Positions 1-8,555 of a DNA stretch of 64,000 nucleotides are shown here, piece by piece (the first letter of the stretch is position 1; each line of letters starts with the position of its first letter). This DNA is from Streptomyces sp. M92 (GTDB taxonomy: Bacteria > Actinomycetota > Actinomycetes > Streptomycetales > Streptomycetaceae): the NCBI RefSeq assembly GCF_028473745.1, contig NZ_CP101137.1:4092001-4156000 (forward strand), read 5' to 3'. The notes beneath the pieces were generated by a model. That model ran no database searches. It was not told the origin of the DNA and saw nothing but the letters and a program-made list of their open reading frames with translations. A program made the translations under genes and the position numbers.

Positions 1-544
1 CCACGTGCAGTGCCTCGACCGCCTTGTCCCAGGACGCCCGTACGTCGCGCGGGGCACCGAAGCCGCCGGTGGCCTCCAGGGCGCAGTAGCCGTGGAAGGT
101 GCTGCGCAGCAGGCGCACGGCGTCGGTGAGGTCGGGTTCGGTGAGGCCGTAGGCGCGGAGCATGCCGTGGGTGATCTCGGCGGTGCGGCGCAGGGCGGGG
201 GAGTCGGCGACCAGGGACTGGTCGACGCGGATCTGGGTCGCGGCGTAGCGGCCGGGGTGGCGCAGGGCGTAGGAGCGGTAGGCGCCCGCGAAGGCGGCCA
301 GCGCCTCCTTGCCGGCCCGCCCGGCCACCGCCGCCGCGATCTCGTCGATCAGCTCGCCGCCGGCCAGCAGCGCGACGCGGACACGCAGGTCCTGGAGGTT
401 GCGCACGTGGGTGTACAGGCTCGCGTCCCTCACCCCGAAGTGCCGGGCGAGCGCGGAGACGGTGACGCTCTCGAAGCCGGTCGCGTCGGCGAGATCGGCG
501 GCGGCCGCGACGACGCGGTCGGTGGTAAGACCCGCTCGGGGCAT
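1..544 (-). CDS. TetR/AcrR-family transcriptional regulator (3' end cut by window edge)
   Basis: The first 181 codons of a TetR-type repressor are present, read leftwards from the ATG at 542-544; the C-terminus lies outside the window. Residues about 8-55 form the DNA-binding helix-turn-helix, ending in RHFGVRDASLYTHV. The remainder is helical, as expected for a ligand-binding and dimerisation domain of the WHG/TetR_C type (recalled family, not searched). The gene diverges from the PHP-domain gene at 697, and CCTAGG boxes lie just upstream in the shared promoter. Autoregulation and control of the divergent gene are therefore plausible, but this is inference. The ligand is unknown. Confidence 0.88.
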   Translation of the reverse strand, partial: MPRAGLTTDRVVAAAADLADATGFESVTVSALARHFGVRDASLYTHVRNLQDLRVRVALLAGGELIDEIAAAVAGRAGKEALAAFAGAYRSYALRHPGRYAATQIRVDQSLVADSPALRRTAEITHGMLRAYGLTEPDLTDAVRLLRSTFHGYCALEATGGFGAPRDVRASWDKAVEALHV

Positions 545-562
545 GTGCCACCTTCTCTGCTT

Positions 563-589
563 CCTAGGGCTCCTAGGTTTCATGCTAGG
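563..589. promoter_or_regulatory. CCTAGG-box operator candidate between divergent genes
   Basis: CCTAGG occurs at 563-568 and 572-577, forming the dyad CCTAGGgctCCTAGG, and GCTAGG follows at 584-589. CTAG-containing motifs are rare in DNA this rich in GC. The boxes lie 19 bp upstream of the TetR start codon, so this is the likely binding site of that repressor. Confidence 0.5.
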
Positions 590-696
590 GCAGGCGTGGT
601 GGCACGCGAGGCTCACCTTCGGGTCGTTCAACGTTCATCTTCCGCCTCGATCCTCCTCGGAGCCGCGCACGGCGGCGGTATCCAGGAGGGGCTTCC

Positions 697-2394
697 ATGG
701 GGCACGGACACGCACACCCGCACGACCACGATCACCACCACGACCACGAGACCGCGCCGGCCCTTCCCGCCGCCTTCGACGCGTCCGTCCCCGACGAGGC
801 CCTCAGCCCCGAACAGCAGTCCCGCAGAGGCCTGTTGCGCCGCGCCGGACTGCTCGGCGCCGGACTCGCCGCCGGCACCGTCCTCACCCAGACCGCCGCC
901 GCGGCTCCCGCGCGGGCCGCGAGCCACGGACGCCGCGGGAAGGGATTCCTCTGGCTCGCCGGGGACCACCACATCCACACCCAGTACAGCAGCGACGGCA
1001 AGTACCGCGTCGTCGACCAGGTCCGCCAGGGCGCCCGGCACGGCATGGACTGGCTGGTCATCACCGACCACGGCAGCGTCACCCACGCCAAGATCGGTGT
1101 GGAGAAGGTCAACCCGGACATCCGCGAGGCCCGCGACGCCTACGAGGACACCCTCGTCTTCCAGGGCCTGGAGTGGAACATCCCGGCCGCCGAGCACGGC
1201 ACCGTCTTCGTCCACCCCGGCCGTCACGAGGTCTCCGTCCTCAAGCAGTTCGAGACCGGCTACGACGGAAGCGTGAAGGGCGCGGGCGACTCCACGCCCG
1301 CCAACGAGGCCCTCGCGGTCGCCGGCCTGTCCTTCCTCGCCGACCAGGTAAAGCGGCGCAAGGTCAAGGACGCCCTGATGCTCGCCAACCACCCGGCACG
1401 CAAGGGCATCGACTCCCCGCACGAGATCCGCGCCTGGCGCGACGCCACCTCCCGCCACCACCAGATCGCCGTCGGCTTCGAGGGCGCCCCCGGCCACCAG
1501 GCCGCCGGCCTCCCCAAGCCGCTCGGCATGGGCCGCGCCCGCGGCATCTACGACGGCAGCCCCGGCGCCAACTCCTTCCCCGGCTACCCGCTGGAGAGCT
1601 ACCGCACCTGGGGCGGCTTCGACTGGATGACCGCCACCGTCGGCGGCCTGTGGGACAGTCTCATCGCCGAGGGCCGCCCCTGGTGGATCACCGCCAACTC
1701 CGACTCCCACCAGGTGTACGCCGACACCGCGGCCCGCGGCGGCGGCGACTTCAACGCCGACGGCCGCTACGACGATCCGGTCTACGCCGGGCAGATCGAC
1801 GTCACCCAGGGCGACTACTGGCCGGGTCAGTACAGCCGCACCCACGTCGGCTCCGACGGCTTCTCCTACGCCGCCGTCATGGACGGCATCCGCGCCGGCC
1901 GCATCTGGGTCGACCACGGGCAGCTCATCAGCGGCCTCGACGTCCGCGTCTCGGGCGGCGGCCGCTGGGCCACCCTCGGCGGCGCCCTGCACGTCCGCAA
2001 GGGCACCCGCGTCACCCTGTCCATGGACGTCGCCCTCGCCGGCGGCCCCAACTGGGCCGGGTTCACACCGAAGCTCGCCCGCGTCGACGTCATCCAGGGC
2101 GACGTGACCGGCCCGGTCGCCGACCAGGACACCTTCACCGCGCCGACCGCCCGCGTCGTCAAGTCGTACGAGGTCGGCAAGGACACCGGCACCGTCCGCC
2201 TCACCTACGACCTCGGCCGCGTCGACCGCCCCGTCTACCTCCGCACCCGCGGCACCGACGGCAACCGCTCCGCCGTCGGCGCGCTGGGCGCGAAGGTCGA
2301 CCCGGCGGGCCCCGCCATCGACGTCGTCGGCGACGCCGACCCGTGGCGCGACCTGTGGTTCTACTCGAACCCGGTGTGGATCCTGCCGTCATGA
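697..2394 (+). CDS. Tat-exported PHP-domain metal-dependent phosphoesterase-like protein
   Basis: This 565-aa protein has three visible parts. Residues 1-18 are a His-rich tip with nine histidines. Residues about 42-75 look like a Tat signal (SRRGLLRRAGLLGAGLAAG, then an Ala-rich cleavage region). A PHP domain begins near residue 89 with GDHHIHTQYSSDG, the metal-binding motif I of PolIIIA/histidinol-phosphatase-type hydrolases; ITDHGS and NSDSH add further metal ligands. The fold implies a di- or trinuclear metal centre that hydrolyses phosphoesters outside the cytoplasm; the substrate is unknown. A purine-rich site CAGGAGGGG precedes the ATG. The gene overlaps the next one by ATGA. The His-rich stretch placed before the twin arginines is unusual. 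Confidence 0.85.
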   Translation: MGHGHAHPHDHDHHHDHETAPALPAAFDASVPDEALSPEQQSRRGLLRRAGLLGAGLAAGTVLTQTAAAAPARAASHGRRGKGFLWLAGDHHIHTQYSSDGKYRVVDQVRQGARHGMDWLVITDHGSVTHAKIGVEKVNPDIREARDAYEDTLVFQGLEWNIPAAEHGTVFVHPGRHEVSVLKQFETGYDGSVKGAGDSTPANEALAVAGLSFLADQVKRRKVKDALMLANHPARKGIDSPHEIRAWRDATSRHHQIAVGFEGAPGHQAAGLPKPLGMGRARGIYDGSPGANSFPGYPLESYRTWGGFDWMTATVGGLWDSLIAEGRPWWITANSDSHQVYADTAARGGGDFNADGRYDDPVYAGQIDVTQGDYWPGQYSRTHVGSDGFSYAAVMDGIRAGRIWVDHGQLISGLDVRVSGGGRWATLGGALHVRKGTRVTLSMDVALAGGPNWAGFTPKLARVDVIQGDVTGPVADQDTFTAPTARVVKSYEVGKDTGTVRLTYDLGRVDRPVYLRTRGTDGNRSAVGALGAKVDPAGPAIDVVGDADPWRDLWFYSNPVWILPS

Positions 2395-2921
2395 CACCGG
2401 CCGCCGCCCCCGCGCCGCACGCCATCGGCATCGACACCGGCGCGACGACGCTGCGCGAGGCCGACCACCTGCTCCGGGCGCTCGTGGCCGAACTCGGGCT
2501 CCCGGACGGAGTCTTCGGCTGCACACACCTGGTGCGGGACGGCCGCCCGCGCGTCGCCCTGTCGCTGGCCGCCGCCGAGGAGCCGGTCCTGCGCGCCGCC
2601 CGGGACCGGCTCCGCGAGCAGGGGCACGAGGTCCGCGACGGCGCCTGGGACGCCGTCGGCCGGGCCGTCCGCTACCCGGGCGCGGACGCGCTGACCGGCA
2701 CGCTGACCGTCGCCGAGCTGCTGGCCCGCTCCGCGATCGACCGCGTGACGGTACTGGGCTCGCCGGGCGAACCGGCCCCGGACACCCCGCTGGTGACCCG
2801 GGACCACGTGCGCCCGCAGTGGCAGGACGGCCGCCTCGTCCTGGCCGCCATGCCCGCCGCGGGCGGCACGCTCGTACCGTTCGAGGACCCGGACCCGACA
2901 CCGTGCTGCGCGGACCACTGA
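2391..2921 (+). CDS. hypothetical protein coupled to the PHP protein
   Basis: This 176-aa protein was not recognised. The ATG at 2391 overlaps the stop of the PHP gene as ATGA, so the two are almost certainly co-translated. The protein has no signal peptide or membrane segment. It is a compact alpha/beta-looking cytoplasmic protein that begins IGIDTGATTLREADHLL and ends in a Cys-Cys-Ala-Asp-His tail that could bind metal or be redox active. The pairing suggests a role connected with the exported metalloenzyme, but nothing in the sequence proves it. Confidence 0.75.
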   Translation: MTPAAAPAPHAIGIDTGATTLREADHLLRALVAELGLPDGVFGCTHLVRDGRPRVALSLAAAEEPVLRAARDRLREQGHEVRDGAWDAVGRAVRYPGADALTGTLTVAELLARSAIDRVTVLGSPGEPAPDTPLVTRDHVRPQWQDGRLVLAAMPAAGGTLVPFEDPDPTPCCADH

Positions 2922-3009
2922 CGGTTCCGTAACCATCGAGCACGGGGCACGACAGCTCCGTAAGGTGGTCGCGGACCCGGCAGCGGGCGGCGCGGGGGAG
3001 GCGACCGGC

Positions 3010-3045
3010 ATGGGGTGGCGGCGGCGGACGGCGGCGGCCCGGTGA
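3010..3045 (+). CDS. possible 11-codon leader peptide coupled to the MFS gene
   Basis: An ATG at 3010 lies 7 nt after a strong GGGGGAGG site and opens the frame MGWRRRTAAAR. Its TGA (3043-3045) overlaps the GTG at 3042 that starts the transporter as GTGA. The good ribosome site serves this mini-ORF better than the transporter, so translational coupling through a leader is a reasonable reading. There is no independent support. Confidence 0.35.
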   Translation: MGWRRRTAAAR

Positions 3046-4313
3046 CGCACGAGGCACGGGACACGGGGCGAGCGGCCGGGCGCTCCTCCGGGAAGACCCG
3101 TCCGCTGTGGCGGCAACGGGACTTCGGCGTCTTCTGGGCCGCGCAGACCCTCTCCGTCCTCGGCGACTCCTTCGCGCTGATCGCCCTGCCGCTGCTGGTG
3201 CTGGAGGCGACCGGGTCGATCGCGCGGATGGGACTGCTGACGGCCGTCGGCGGTGCCGCCGCGGTCCTCGCGGCCGTGTTCGCGGGGACCGTCGTCGACC
3301 GGGTGGACCGCCGCAGGCTGCTCATCGGCTGCGACCTCGTACGGATGGTCCTGTACGGGCTGATCCCCCTGGTGTGGCTGCTCGGCCCGCAGGTCTGGCT
3401 CCTCTACGCCGTCCTGCCGCTGTGCGAGGCCGTCGGCATGTTCTTCGCCGTCGGCTACGTCACCGTCGTGCGTTCCCTGGTCGGCACCGAGCAGCTCACC
3501 GAGGCCAACGGACGCCTCAACGCCACCGCCGCCGCGGCCGGTGTCCTCGGGCCGCTGTGCGCGGGCGTGGTGGCCGCCTGGTCCGGCCCGGCCGCCGCCG
3601 TCGGCGTGGACGCGGCCAGCTTCGGCGTCTCGGCCGCCCTCGTCGCCCTCGTCCGCTTCCGGTCCCGCCCGGCCGACGACCGGGCCGACGCGGACAAGGG
3701 GGAGCGCCCCGGGCTGTGGCAGGACCTGCGCACCGGCGTGGCCTTTCTCCGCCGGCACCCGGTGCTGCGCGCGCTCACCGCCCTGCTGTGCTGCTTCAGC
3801 TTCCTCACCCTCGGCCTCAACGACCTGGTCATCTACCACCTCAAGCACGACCTCGGCCACGACGACGGCACGGTCGGCACCGTCATGGCGGTCGGCGCCC
3901 TCGGCACCATCACCGGCGCGCTGCTGGTGGCCCGGGTGCGCCGCGGGCTGGGTTTCGGCCCGACCTGGACCGGTGCGGTCGCCGTCTGCGGACTGGCGTT
4001 CGCCGGGATGGGCCGGGCAACCGACGTCGCCACCGTCGCCCTGCTGAGCGCCGTCTTCCTGGCCTGCGTCGGCATGGCGGGCACCTGCTCGATGTCCCTG
4101 CGCCAGGAAGTGACCCCCGAGCACCTGCTCGGCCGGGTCACCTCCGCCTTCTGGACCCTGCAGTACTCGGTGGCCCCCGTCGGCGCGGCCGTCCTCACCT
4201 GGGCGGCGGAGCGGCGCGGCACCACCCCGGTCGCCCTGGCGGCCGGCGCCTGCTGCGTCCTCATCGCGGTGGCGGCGCTCTTCACACCGATCCGCCGGGC
4301 CGGACGGGCCTGA
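3042..4313 (+). CDS. MFS transporter (EntS/MFS_3-like)
   Basis: A 423-aa integral membrane protein with about 12 hydrophobic segments. It opens with RDFGVFWAAQTLSVLGDSFA, a start typical of MFS_3 (EntS-like) exporters. The intracellular loop VDRVDRRRLLIGCDLVR is the conserved loop 2-3 motif of the superfamily. The family exports siderophores, macrolides and other small molecules by proton antiport; the substrate here is unknown. The start used is the GTG at 3042, which overlaps a short upstream reading frame; a GTG at 3015 in the same frame is an alternative. The gene converges with alditol oxidase, leaving only 16 bp between them. Confidence 0.88.
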   Translation: MTHEARDTGRAAGRSSGKTRPLWRQRDFGVFWAAQTLSVLGDSFALIALPLLVLEATGSIARMGLLTAVGGAAAVLAAVFAGTVVDRVDRRRLLIGCDLVRMVLYGLIPLVWLLGPQVWLLYAVLPLCEAVGMFFAVGYVTVVRSLVGTEQLTEANGRLNATAAAAGVLGPLCAGVVAAWSGPAAAVGVDAASFGVSAALVALVRFRSRPADDRADADKGERPGLWQDLRTGVAFLRRHPVLRALTALLCCFSFLTLGLNDLVIYHLKHDLGHDDGTVGTVMAVGALGTITGALLVARVRRGLGFGPTWTGAVAVCGLAFAGMGRATDVATVALLSAVFLACVGMAGTCSMSLRQEVTPEHLLGRVTSAFWTLQYSVAPVGAAVLTWAAERRGTTPVALAAGACCVLIAVAALFTPIRRAGRA

Positions 4314-4329
4314 CATCCCCAACGACGCC

Positions 4330-5586
4330 TCAGCCGCCCAGCACCCCGCGCACGAACGCGTTCGTGAACTTCCCCGCCGGGTCCAGGTCATGTGCCAGCG
4401 CGCGGAATTCGCCCAGTCTCGGGTAGAGGGCGCCCAGTTCACCGGCCGGGGTGGTGAACACCTTCCCCCAGTGCGGGCGGGCCGCGAACGGGGCCAGGGC
4501 CTCCTCCAGCCGCCGCACCACCGGCAGCACCGCCGCCGTGTCCTCGACCCAGGTGAAGTGCGCCGCCACGGTGTCACGCCCGTAGGACGGGCTCAGCCAC
4601 TGCCCGTCGGCGGCGACCGCGCGGATCTCACAGGTCTGCAGCACCGGCGCGACGACCTCCCGTATCGCGTCCATCGCGCGCAGGGCGGCCGGCGCGTGCT
4701 CGCGCGGCATCAGGTACTCCGACTGCAGCTCGGCACCGCTGCTGGGCGTGAACTCGGCGCGGAAGTGCGGCAGCCGCTCGTGCCAGGGACCGGGCACACC
4801 GAACTGCTCCGTGCAGTTGACCGCGGGCATGCCCGGCACCGGGTGCTTCTTATCGGCGGCCGGCGCGGCGTACGGGAAGTCGGGCAGCGGCTGGTCGCTG
4901 CGCCGCTTCACCCACACCTGCCGGAACCCCGGCGCCCGCCAGTCCGTGAACAGGCTCACGCTGTACGCCGCCGACATCACCGCCTCGAACGCCGCCGCGT
5001 CCAGCCCGTCCAGCGGCAGCTCGGTGAAGACGTGCTGCTCGACCTCGTAGGCCGGCTCCAGGTCGAGTGTGAGCGCGGTCACGACGCCCAGCGCGCCGAG
5101 CGAGGTCACCGCGCCCCCGAAGCGTGCGTCGCCGCGCGCCACGGTCACCGTCGAGCCGTCCGCCGTCACCAGCTCCACCTCGCGCACGGACGAGGCGAGC
5201 GGCCCGTTGCCGACGCCCGAACCGTGGGTGCCGGTCGCCACCGACCCGGCGACCGAGATGTGCGGCAGCGACGCCATGTTGGCCAGCGCCAGCCCCCGCC
5301 CGTGCACCACCCGGGCCAGCTCCGCGTACCGGACCCCGCCGCCCACCCGCACCGTGCGGGCCGCCGAGTCGACGTCCACCTCCGACGGCAGGTCCGCCAG
5401 CGACAGCAGGACCCCCTCGGCGCCCGGCTCCGCGATCTCGTTGAAGGAGTGCCCGCTGCCCAGCACCCGCACCCGCGCGCTGTCCGCCACCAGGGCCCGC
5501 AGCGCGGCCGGGGTGCGCGGCCGGAGCAGTTCCTTGGCCGTGTAGGTGATGTTGCCGGCCCAGTTGGTCACGGTGATGTCGGTCAT
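4330..5586 (-). CDS. aldO: alditol oxidase (FAD-dependent)
   Basis: A 418-aa flavoprotein oxidase of the VAO family. As I recall it, this is close to full-length identity with S. coelicolor AldO (also 418 aa), which oxidises the terminal hydroxyl of xylitol, sorbitol and other alditols to the aldose and releases hydrogen peroxide. The FAD domain occupies about residues 15-185. VLGSGHSFNEIA contains His46, the residue that binds FAD covalently in AldO. SVAGSVATGTHGSGVGNG is the pyrophosphate-binding loop, and the C-terminal D-arabinono-lactone oxidase domain ends in WGKVFT...PAGKFTNAFVRG. The start is the ATG at 5584-5586. The protein is cytoplasmic, with no signal peptide. The divergent neighbour is a radical-SAM gene. 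Confidence 0.95.
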   Translation of the reverse strand: MTDITVTNWAGNITYTAKELLRPRTPAALRALVADSARVRVLGSGHSFNEIAEPGAEGVLLSLADLPSEVDVDSAARTVRVGGGVRYAELARVVHGRGLALANMASLPHISVAGSVATGTHGSGVGNGPLASSVREVELVTADGSTVTVARGDARFGGAVTSLGALGVVTALTLDLEPAYEVEQHVFTELPLDGLDAAAFEAVMSAAYSVSLFTDWRAPGFRQVWVKRRSDQPLPDFPYAAPAADKKHPVPGMPAVNCTEQFGVPGPWHERLPHFRAEFTPSSGAELQSEYLMPREHAPAALRAMDAIREVVAPVLQTCEIRAVAADGQWLSPSYGRDTVAAHFTWVEDTAAVLPVVRRLEEALAPFAARPHWGKVFTTPAGELGALYPRLGEFRALAHDLDPAGKFTNAFVRGVLGG

Positions 5587-5601
5587 ACCGCGGAAACCTA
5601 C

Positions 5602-5630
5602 CCCGCGCGTCTGGAGGGCCCCCGCGCGGG
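5602..5630. promoter_or_regulatory. inverted repeat in the aldO / radical-SAM promoter gap
   Basis: CCCGCGCG (5602-5609) and CGCGCGGG (5623-5630) form a perfect 8-bp dyad with a 13-nt spacer, centred in the 106-bp gap between the divergent genes. It may be an operator, or simply a GC-rich coincidence. Confidence 0.3.
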
Positions 5631-5692
5631 AAGCCGCACCGGCGGGGGCATACCGTGAGAAGTCGAACGCCGGAGCTGGGAGGAGACACGGG

Positions 5693-7012
5693 ATGGACAG
5701 CCGTACCGCGCTGGTCGAGGATCTGATGGAGCGGTTCCCGCACGTGCCGCGCGAGGCCGTCTTCAAGGAGGACCTGCTGCGCGGCGGTGTCGCCTTCGAC
5801 CCCTCCGCCCTCAGCGACAACGAGGACGGCGAGGTGAAGCCGAAGTCGTACTTCATCTTCTCCTTCGACCACGGCACCCTGCCGGAGTTGGGCGAGGCCG
5901 CGCTGCGCCGGCCGCCCGAGGAGATCATCCTCACCGGCGGCCCCTACGACCTGCGCCGCACCGTCGTCTCGGTCCGGGTGAACCCGTCCTCGCCCTACCG
6001 GGTAGCCGCCGACGAGCACAACCAGCTCGGCCTCTACCTCGACGGCAAGCGGATCTCCGACGTCGGCGTGCCGCCCATGCCCGAGTACTACCGGCACAAG
6101 CTCTCCAACGGGAAGTCGGTCATGGAGGTCGCCCCGACCATCCAGTGGGGCTACCTGATCTACCTGACCGCGTTCCGCGTCTGCCAGTACTTCGGCGCCA
6201 AGGAGGAGTGCCAGTACTGCGACATCAACCACAACTGGCGCCAGCACAAGGCGGCCGGGCGGCCGTACACCGGCGTGAAGGACGTCGACGAGGTCCTCGA
6301 GGCGCTGGACATCATCAACAAGTACGACACCGCCAAGATCTCCACCGCGTACACGCTCACCGGCGGCGCGATCACGTCGAAGGTCCAGGGCCTGGACGAG
6401 GCCGACTTCTACGGCCGGTACGCCAAGGCCATCGAGGAGCACTTCCCCGGCCGCTGGATCGGCAAGGTCGTCGCCCAGGCCCTGCCCAAGCCGGACGTCC
6501 AGCGCTTCAAGGACTACGGGGTGCAGATCTACCACCCCAACTTCGAGGTGTGGGACGAGTACCTGTTCAAGATGTACTGCCCCGGCAAGGAGCGCTACGT
6601 CGGCCGCGACGAGTGGCACCGGCGCATCCTGGACTCCACCGAGGTCTTCGGCGCCCGCAACGTCATCCCCAACTTCGTCGCGGGCGTGGAGATGGCCGAG
6701 CCCTTCGGCTTCAAGACCGTCGACGAGGCCATCGACTCCACCACCGAGGGCCTGCGCTTCTTCATGTCGCACGGCATCACGCCCCGCTTCACCACCTGGT
6801 GCCCCGAGCCCACCACCCCGCTCGGCAAGACCAACCCCGACGGCGCCCCGCTGGAGTACCACATCCGCCTCCTCCAGGCCTACCGCCAGACCATGGAGGA
6901 CTACGGCCTCTCCTCGCCCCCCGGCTACGGCCCGCCCGGCGCCGGCAACGCGGTCTTCTCCGTCAGCTCCTTCATGGACAGCCTGCCGGAGGACGCGCCC
7001 GTGGAGGTGTGA
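5693..7012 (+). CDS. radical SAM-like protein with CX8CX2C cluster motif
   Basis: A 439-aa protein. Cys164, Cys173 and Cys176, spaced CX8CX2C, sit where radical-SAM enzymes usually carry CX3CX2C. The aromatic residue before the last cysteine (QYC) and the later TLTGGAIT segment (compare the GGE motif that binds the SAM amino group) support a radical-SAM barrel. The wide first spacing is atypical. The sequence is otherwise well conserved in character, with long hydrophilic stretches and no signal peptide. The start at 5693 is set by the GGGAGGAG site 7 nt upstream. The substrate is unknown. The gene diverges from alditol oxidase, and a functional link is only suggested by position. Confidence 0.7.
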   Translation: MDSRTALVEDLMERFPHVPREAVFKEDLLRGGVAFDPSALSDNEDGEVKPKSYFIFSFDHGTLPELGEAALRRPPEEIILTGGPYDLRRTVVSVRVNPSSPYRVAADEHNQLGLYLDGKRISDVGVPPMPEYYRHKLSNGKSVMEVAPTIQWGYLIYLTAFRVCQYFGAKEECQYCDINHNWRQHKAAGRPYTGVKDVDEVLEALDIINKYDTAKISTAYTLTGGAITSKVQGLDEADFYGRYAKAIEEHFPGRWIGKVVAQALPKPDVQRFKDYGVQIYHPNFEVWDEYLFKMYCPGKERYVGRDEWHRRILDSTEVFGARNVIPNFVAGVEMAEPFGFKTVDEAIDSTTEGLRFFMSHGITPRFTTWCPEPTTPLGKTNPDGAPLEYHIRLLQAYRQTMEDYGLSSPPGYGPPGAGNAVFSVSSFMDSLPEDAPVEV

Positions 7013-7044
7013 GCGGGCGGGTGGTCCGGCGGCGAGAAAAGGCG

Positions 7045-7075
7045 TTGACGGGGCGAGGTACCCACGGGCTAATCT
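7045..7075 (+). promoter_or_regulatory. HrdB-type promoter for the rsgA transcript
   Basis: TTGACG (7045-7050) is followed after 19 bp by TAATCT (7070-7075). Both hexamers resemble the vegetative consensus. They sit upstream of the short leader frame at 7137 and of rsgA. Confidence 0.5.
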
Positions 7076-7136
7076 GACACACGTCACACGGTGATCGCCG
7101 TGGGCGCGGAACACAGGAGTGAGGAGGTGTCGACCG

Positions 7137-7208
7137 ATGGCTGTCATTGCGACGGGCGCTGCCCGCATCCAGGAACCCATCACGTCCACCTCCGTGGCCA
7201 CCGGCTGA
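7137..7208 (+). CDS. 23-codon peptide upstream of rsgA
   Basis: An ATG at 7137 follows a strong GAGGAGGTG site by 8 nt and opens a 23-aa frame beginning MAVIATGAARIQEP and rich in Ser/Thr at its end; the stop is at 7206-7208. The codons look natural for Streptomyces. Its position between the promoter at 7045 and the TTG start of rsgA at 7261, with a CTCAGC/GCTGAG hairpin at 7210-7223 directly after its stop, suggests a leader peptide that tunes rsgA expression. It could equally be an independent small protein. Confidence 0.4.
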   Translation: MAVIATGAARIQEPITSTSVATG

Positions 7209-7260
7209 CCTCAGCCCGCTGAGTCCGGTCGCCGGGGCCGCCCCCTGAAGGGCCAACCCC

Positions 7261-8373
7261 TTGACTTCCACGTCCCGTTCCACCTCCCTCTTCACCGCCC
7301 ACTGTGCCCTCGCCCCCTACGGCTGGGACGAGGACTGGGCCGACGCGTTCGGGCCGCACGCCGCCGAAGGGCTGCTGCCCGGCCGCGTCCTGCGGGTCGA
7401 CCGCGGCCAGTGCGACGTCGTCACCGCGGACGGCGTCCTGCGGGCCGACACCGCGTTCGTCACCCCGCACGACCCCCTGCGCGTCGTCTGCACCGGCGAC
7501 TGGGCCGCCGTCGAACCGGACGGCACCCCGCGCTACGTACGCGCGTACCTGCCGCGCCGTACGGCGTTCGTGCGCTCCACCTCCTCCAAGCGGTCCGAGG
7601 GGCAGATCCTCGCGGCCAACGTCGACCACGCGATCGTCGCCGTGTCGCTGGCCGTCGAACTCGACCTCGCCCGGATCGAACGGTTCCTCGCGCTGGCGTG
7701 GGAGTCCGGGGCGCAGCCCCTGGTGGTCCTCACCAAGGCCGACCTGGTGCCCGACCCGGTGACGCTCGCCCACCTCGTCCAGGACGTGGAGACCGCCGCG
7801 CCCGGGGTGCCGGTGCTGCCCGTCAGCGCCGCGCACGGGGAGGGGCTGGACGCCCTGGCCGCCGTCGTCGGCGGCGGTACGGCGGTACTGCTCGGGCAGT
7901 CCGGCGCGGGCAAGTCCACCCTCGCCAACGCGCTGCTCGGCGAGGACGTCATGGACGTCCAGGCCACCCGGGACATGGACGGCAAGGGCCGGCACACCAC
8001 CACCACCCGCAACCTCCTCGTCATGCCCGGCGGGGGAGTGCTGATCGACACCCCGGGGCTGCGGGGCGTCGGGCTCTGGGACGCGGGCGGCGGCGTCGGC
8101 CAGGTGTTCGCCGAGATCGAGGAGCTGGCCCGTGACTGCCGGTTCCACGACTGCGCCCACGAGAGCGAGCCGGGCTGTGCCGTCCTCGCCGCCATCGACG
8201 GCGGCGAACTGTCCGAACGGCGGCTGGAGAGCTTCCGCAAGCTCATGCGGGAGAACCAGCGCATCGTCGCCAAGACCGACGCCCGGCTCCGCGCCGAGAT
8301 GCGCAAGGAGTGGAAGCGTCGGGACGCCATCGGGAAGGCGGCGATGGAGGCCAAGCGGGGGCGTCTTCGGTAG
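7261..8373 (+). CDS. rsgA: small ribosomal subunit biogenesis GTPase RsgA
   Basis: A 370-aa circularly permuted GTPase. After an OB-fold region, the G motifs come in the order G4 (TKADL, near residue 158), G1 P-loop (GQSGAGKSTLAN, near 211) and G3 (DTPGLRG, near 263). A zinc-binding segment, DCRFHDCAHESEPGC, follows near 291-305. This is the layout of RsgA/YjeQ, which binds the immature 30S subunit and releases assembly factors on GTP hydrolysis. The start is the TTG at 7261 behind GAAGG. The length fits the family. A strong hairpin terminator follows at 8409. Confidence 0.93.
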   Translation: MTSTSRSTSLFTAHCALAPYGWDEDWADAFGPHAAEGLLPGRVLRVDRGQCDVVTADGVLRADTAFVTPHDPLRVVCTGDWAAVEPDGTPRYVRAYLPRRTAFVRSTSSKRSEGQILAANVDHAIVAVSLAVELDLARIERFLALAWESGAQPLVVLTKADLVPDPVTLAHLVQDVETAAPGVPVLPVSAAHGEGLDALAAVVGGGTAVLLGQSGAGKSTLANALLGEDVMDVQATRDMDGKGRHTTTTRNLLVMPGGGVLIDTPGLRGVGLWDAGGGVGQVFAEIEELARDCRFHDCAHESEPGCAVLAAIDGGELSERRLESFRKLMRENQRIVAKTDARLRAEMRKEWKRRDAIGKAAMEAKRGRLR

Positions 8374-8408
8374 CGGCGCGCTGGCGGGCTGAGGTCTCGC
8401 GGGCGTGT

Positions 8409-8433
8409 GCCGGGCGGCCGTCGGCCGCCCGGC
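8409..8433 (+). terminator. rsgA terminator hairpin
   Basis: GCCGGGCGGCC (8409-8419) and GGCCGCCCGGC (8423-8433) form a perfect 11-bp stem with a GTC loop, 35 bp after the rsgA stop. There is no U-run, as is usual in Streptomyces. Confidence 0.6.
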
Positions 8434-8555
8434 TCCGCCGGCCCGGCGGCCACGTCGCCGCGGGGCGCGGGGCCACGACCGGTGTGTGCTGCCAGGCGCA
8501 CCCGACCGGTGCGTCGGGCTGCCTGACCCCGGCCTTCTGACGGGCGTCGACCGCC

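Noticed and set aside
1..4577. Several long open frames on the opposite strand to the PHP and MFS genes
   Set aside because: Very high GC removes stop codons; these frames have poor start sites and lack protein-like motifs.
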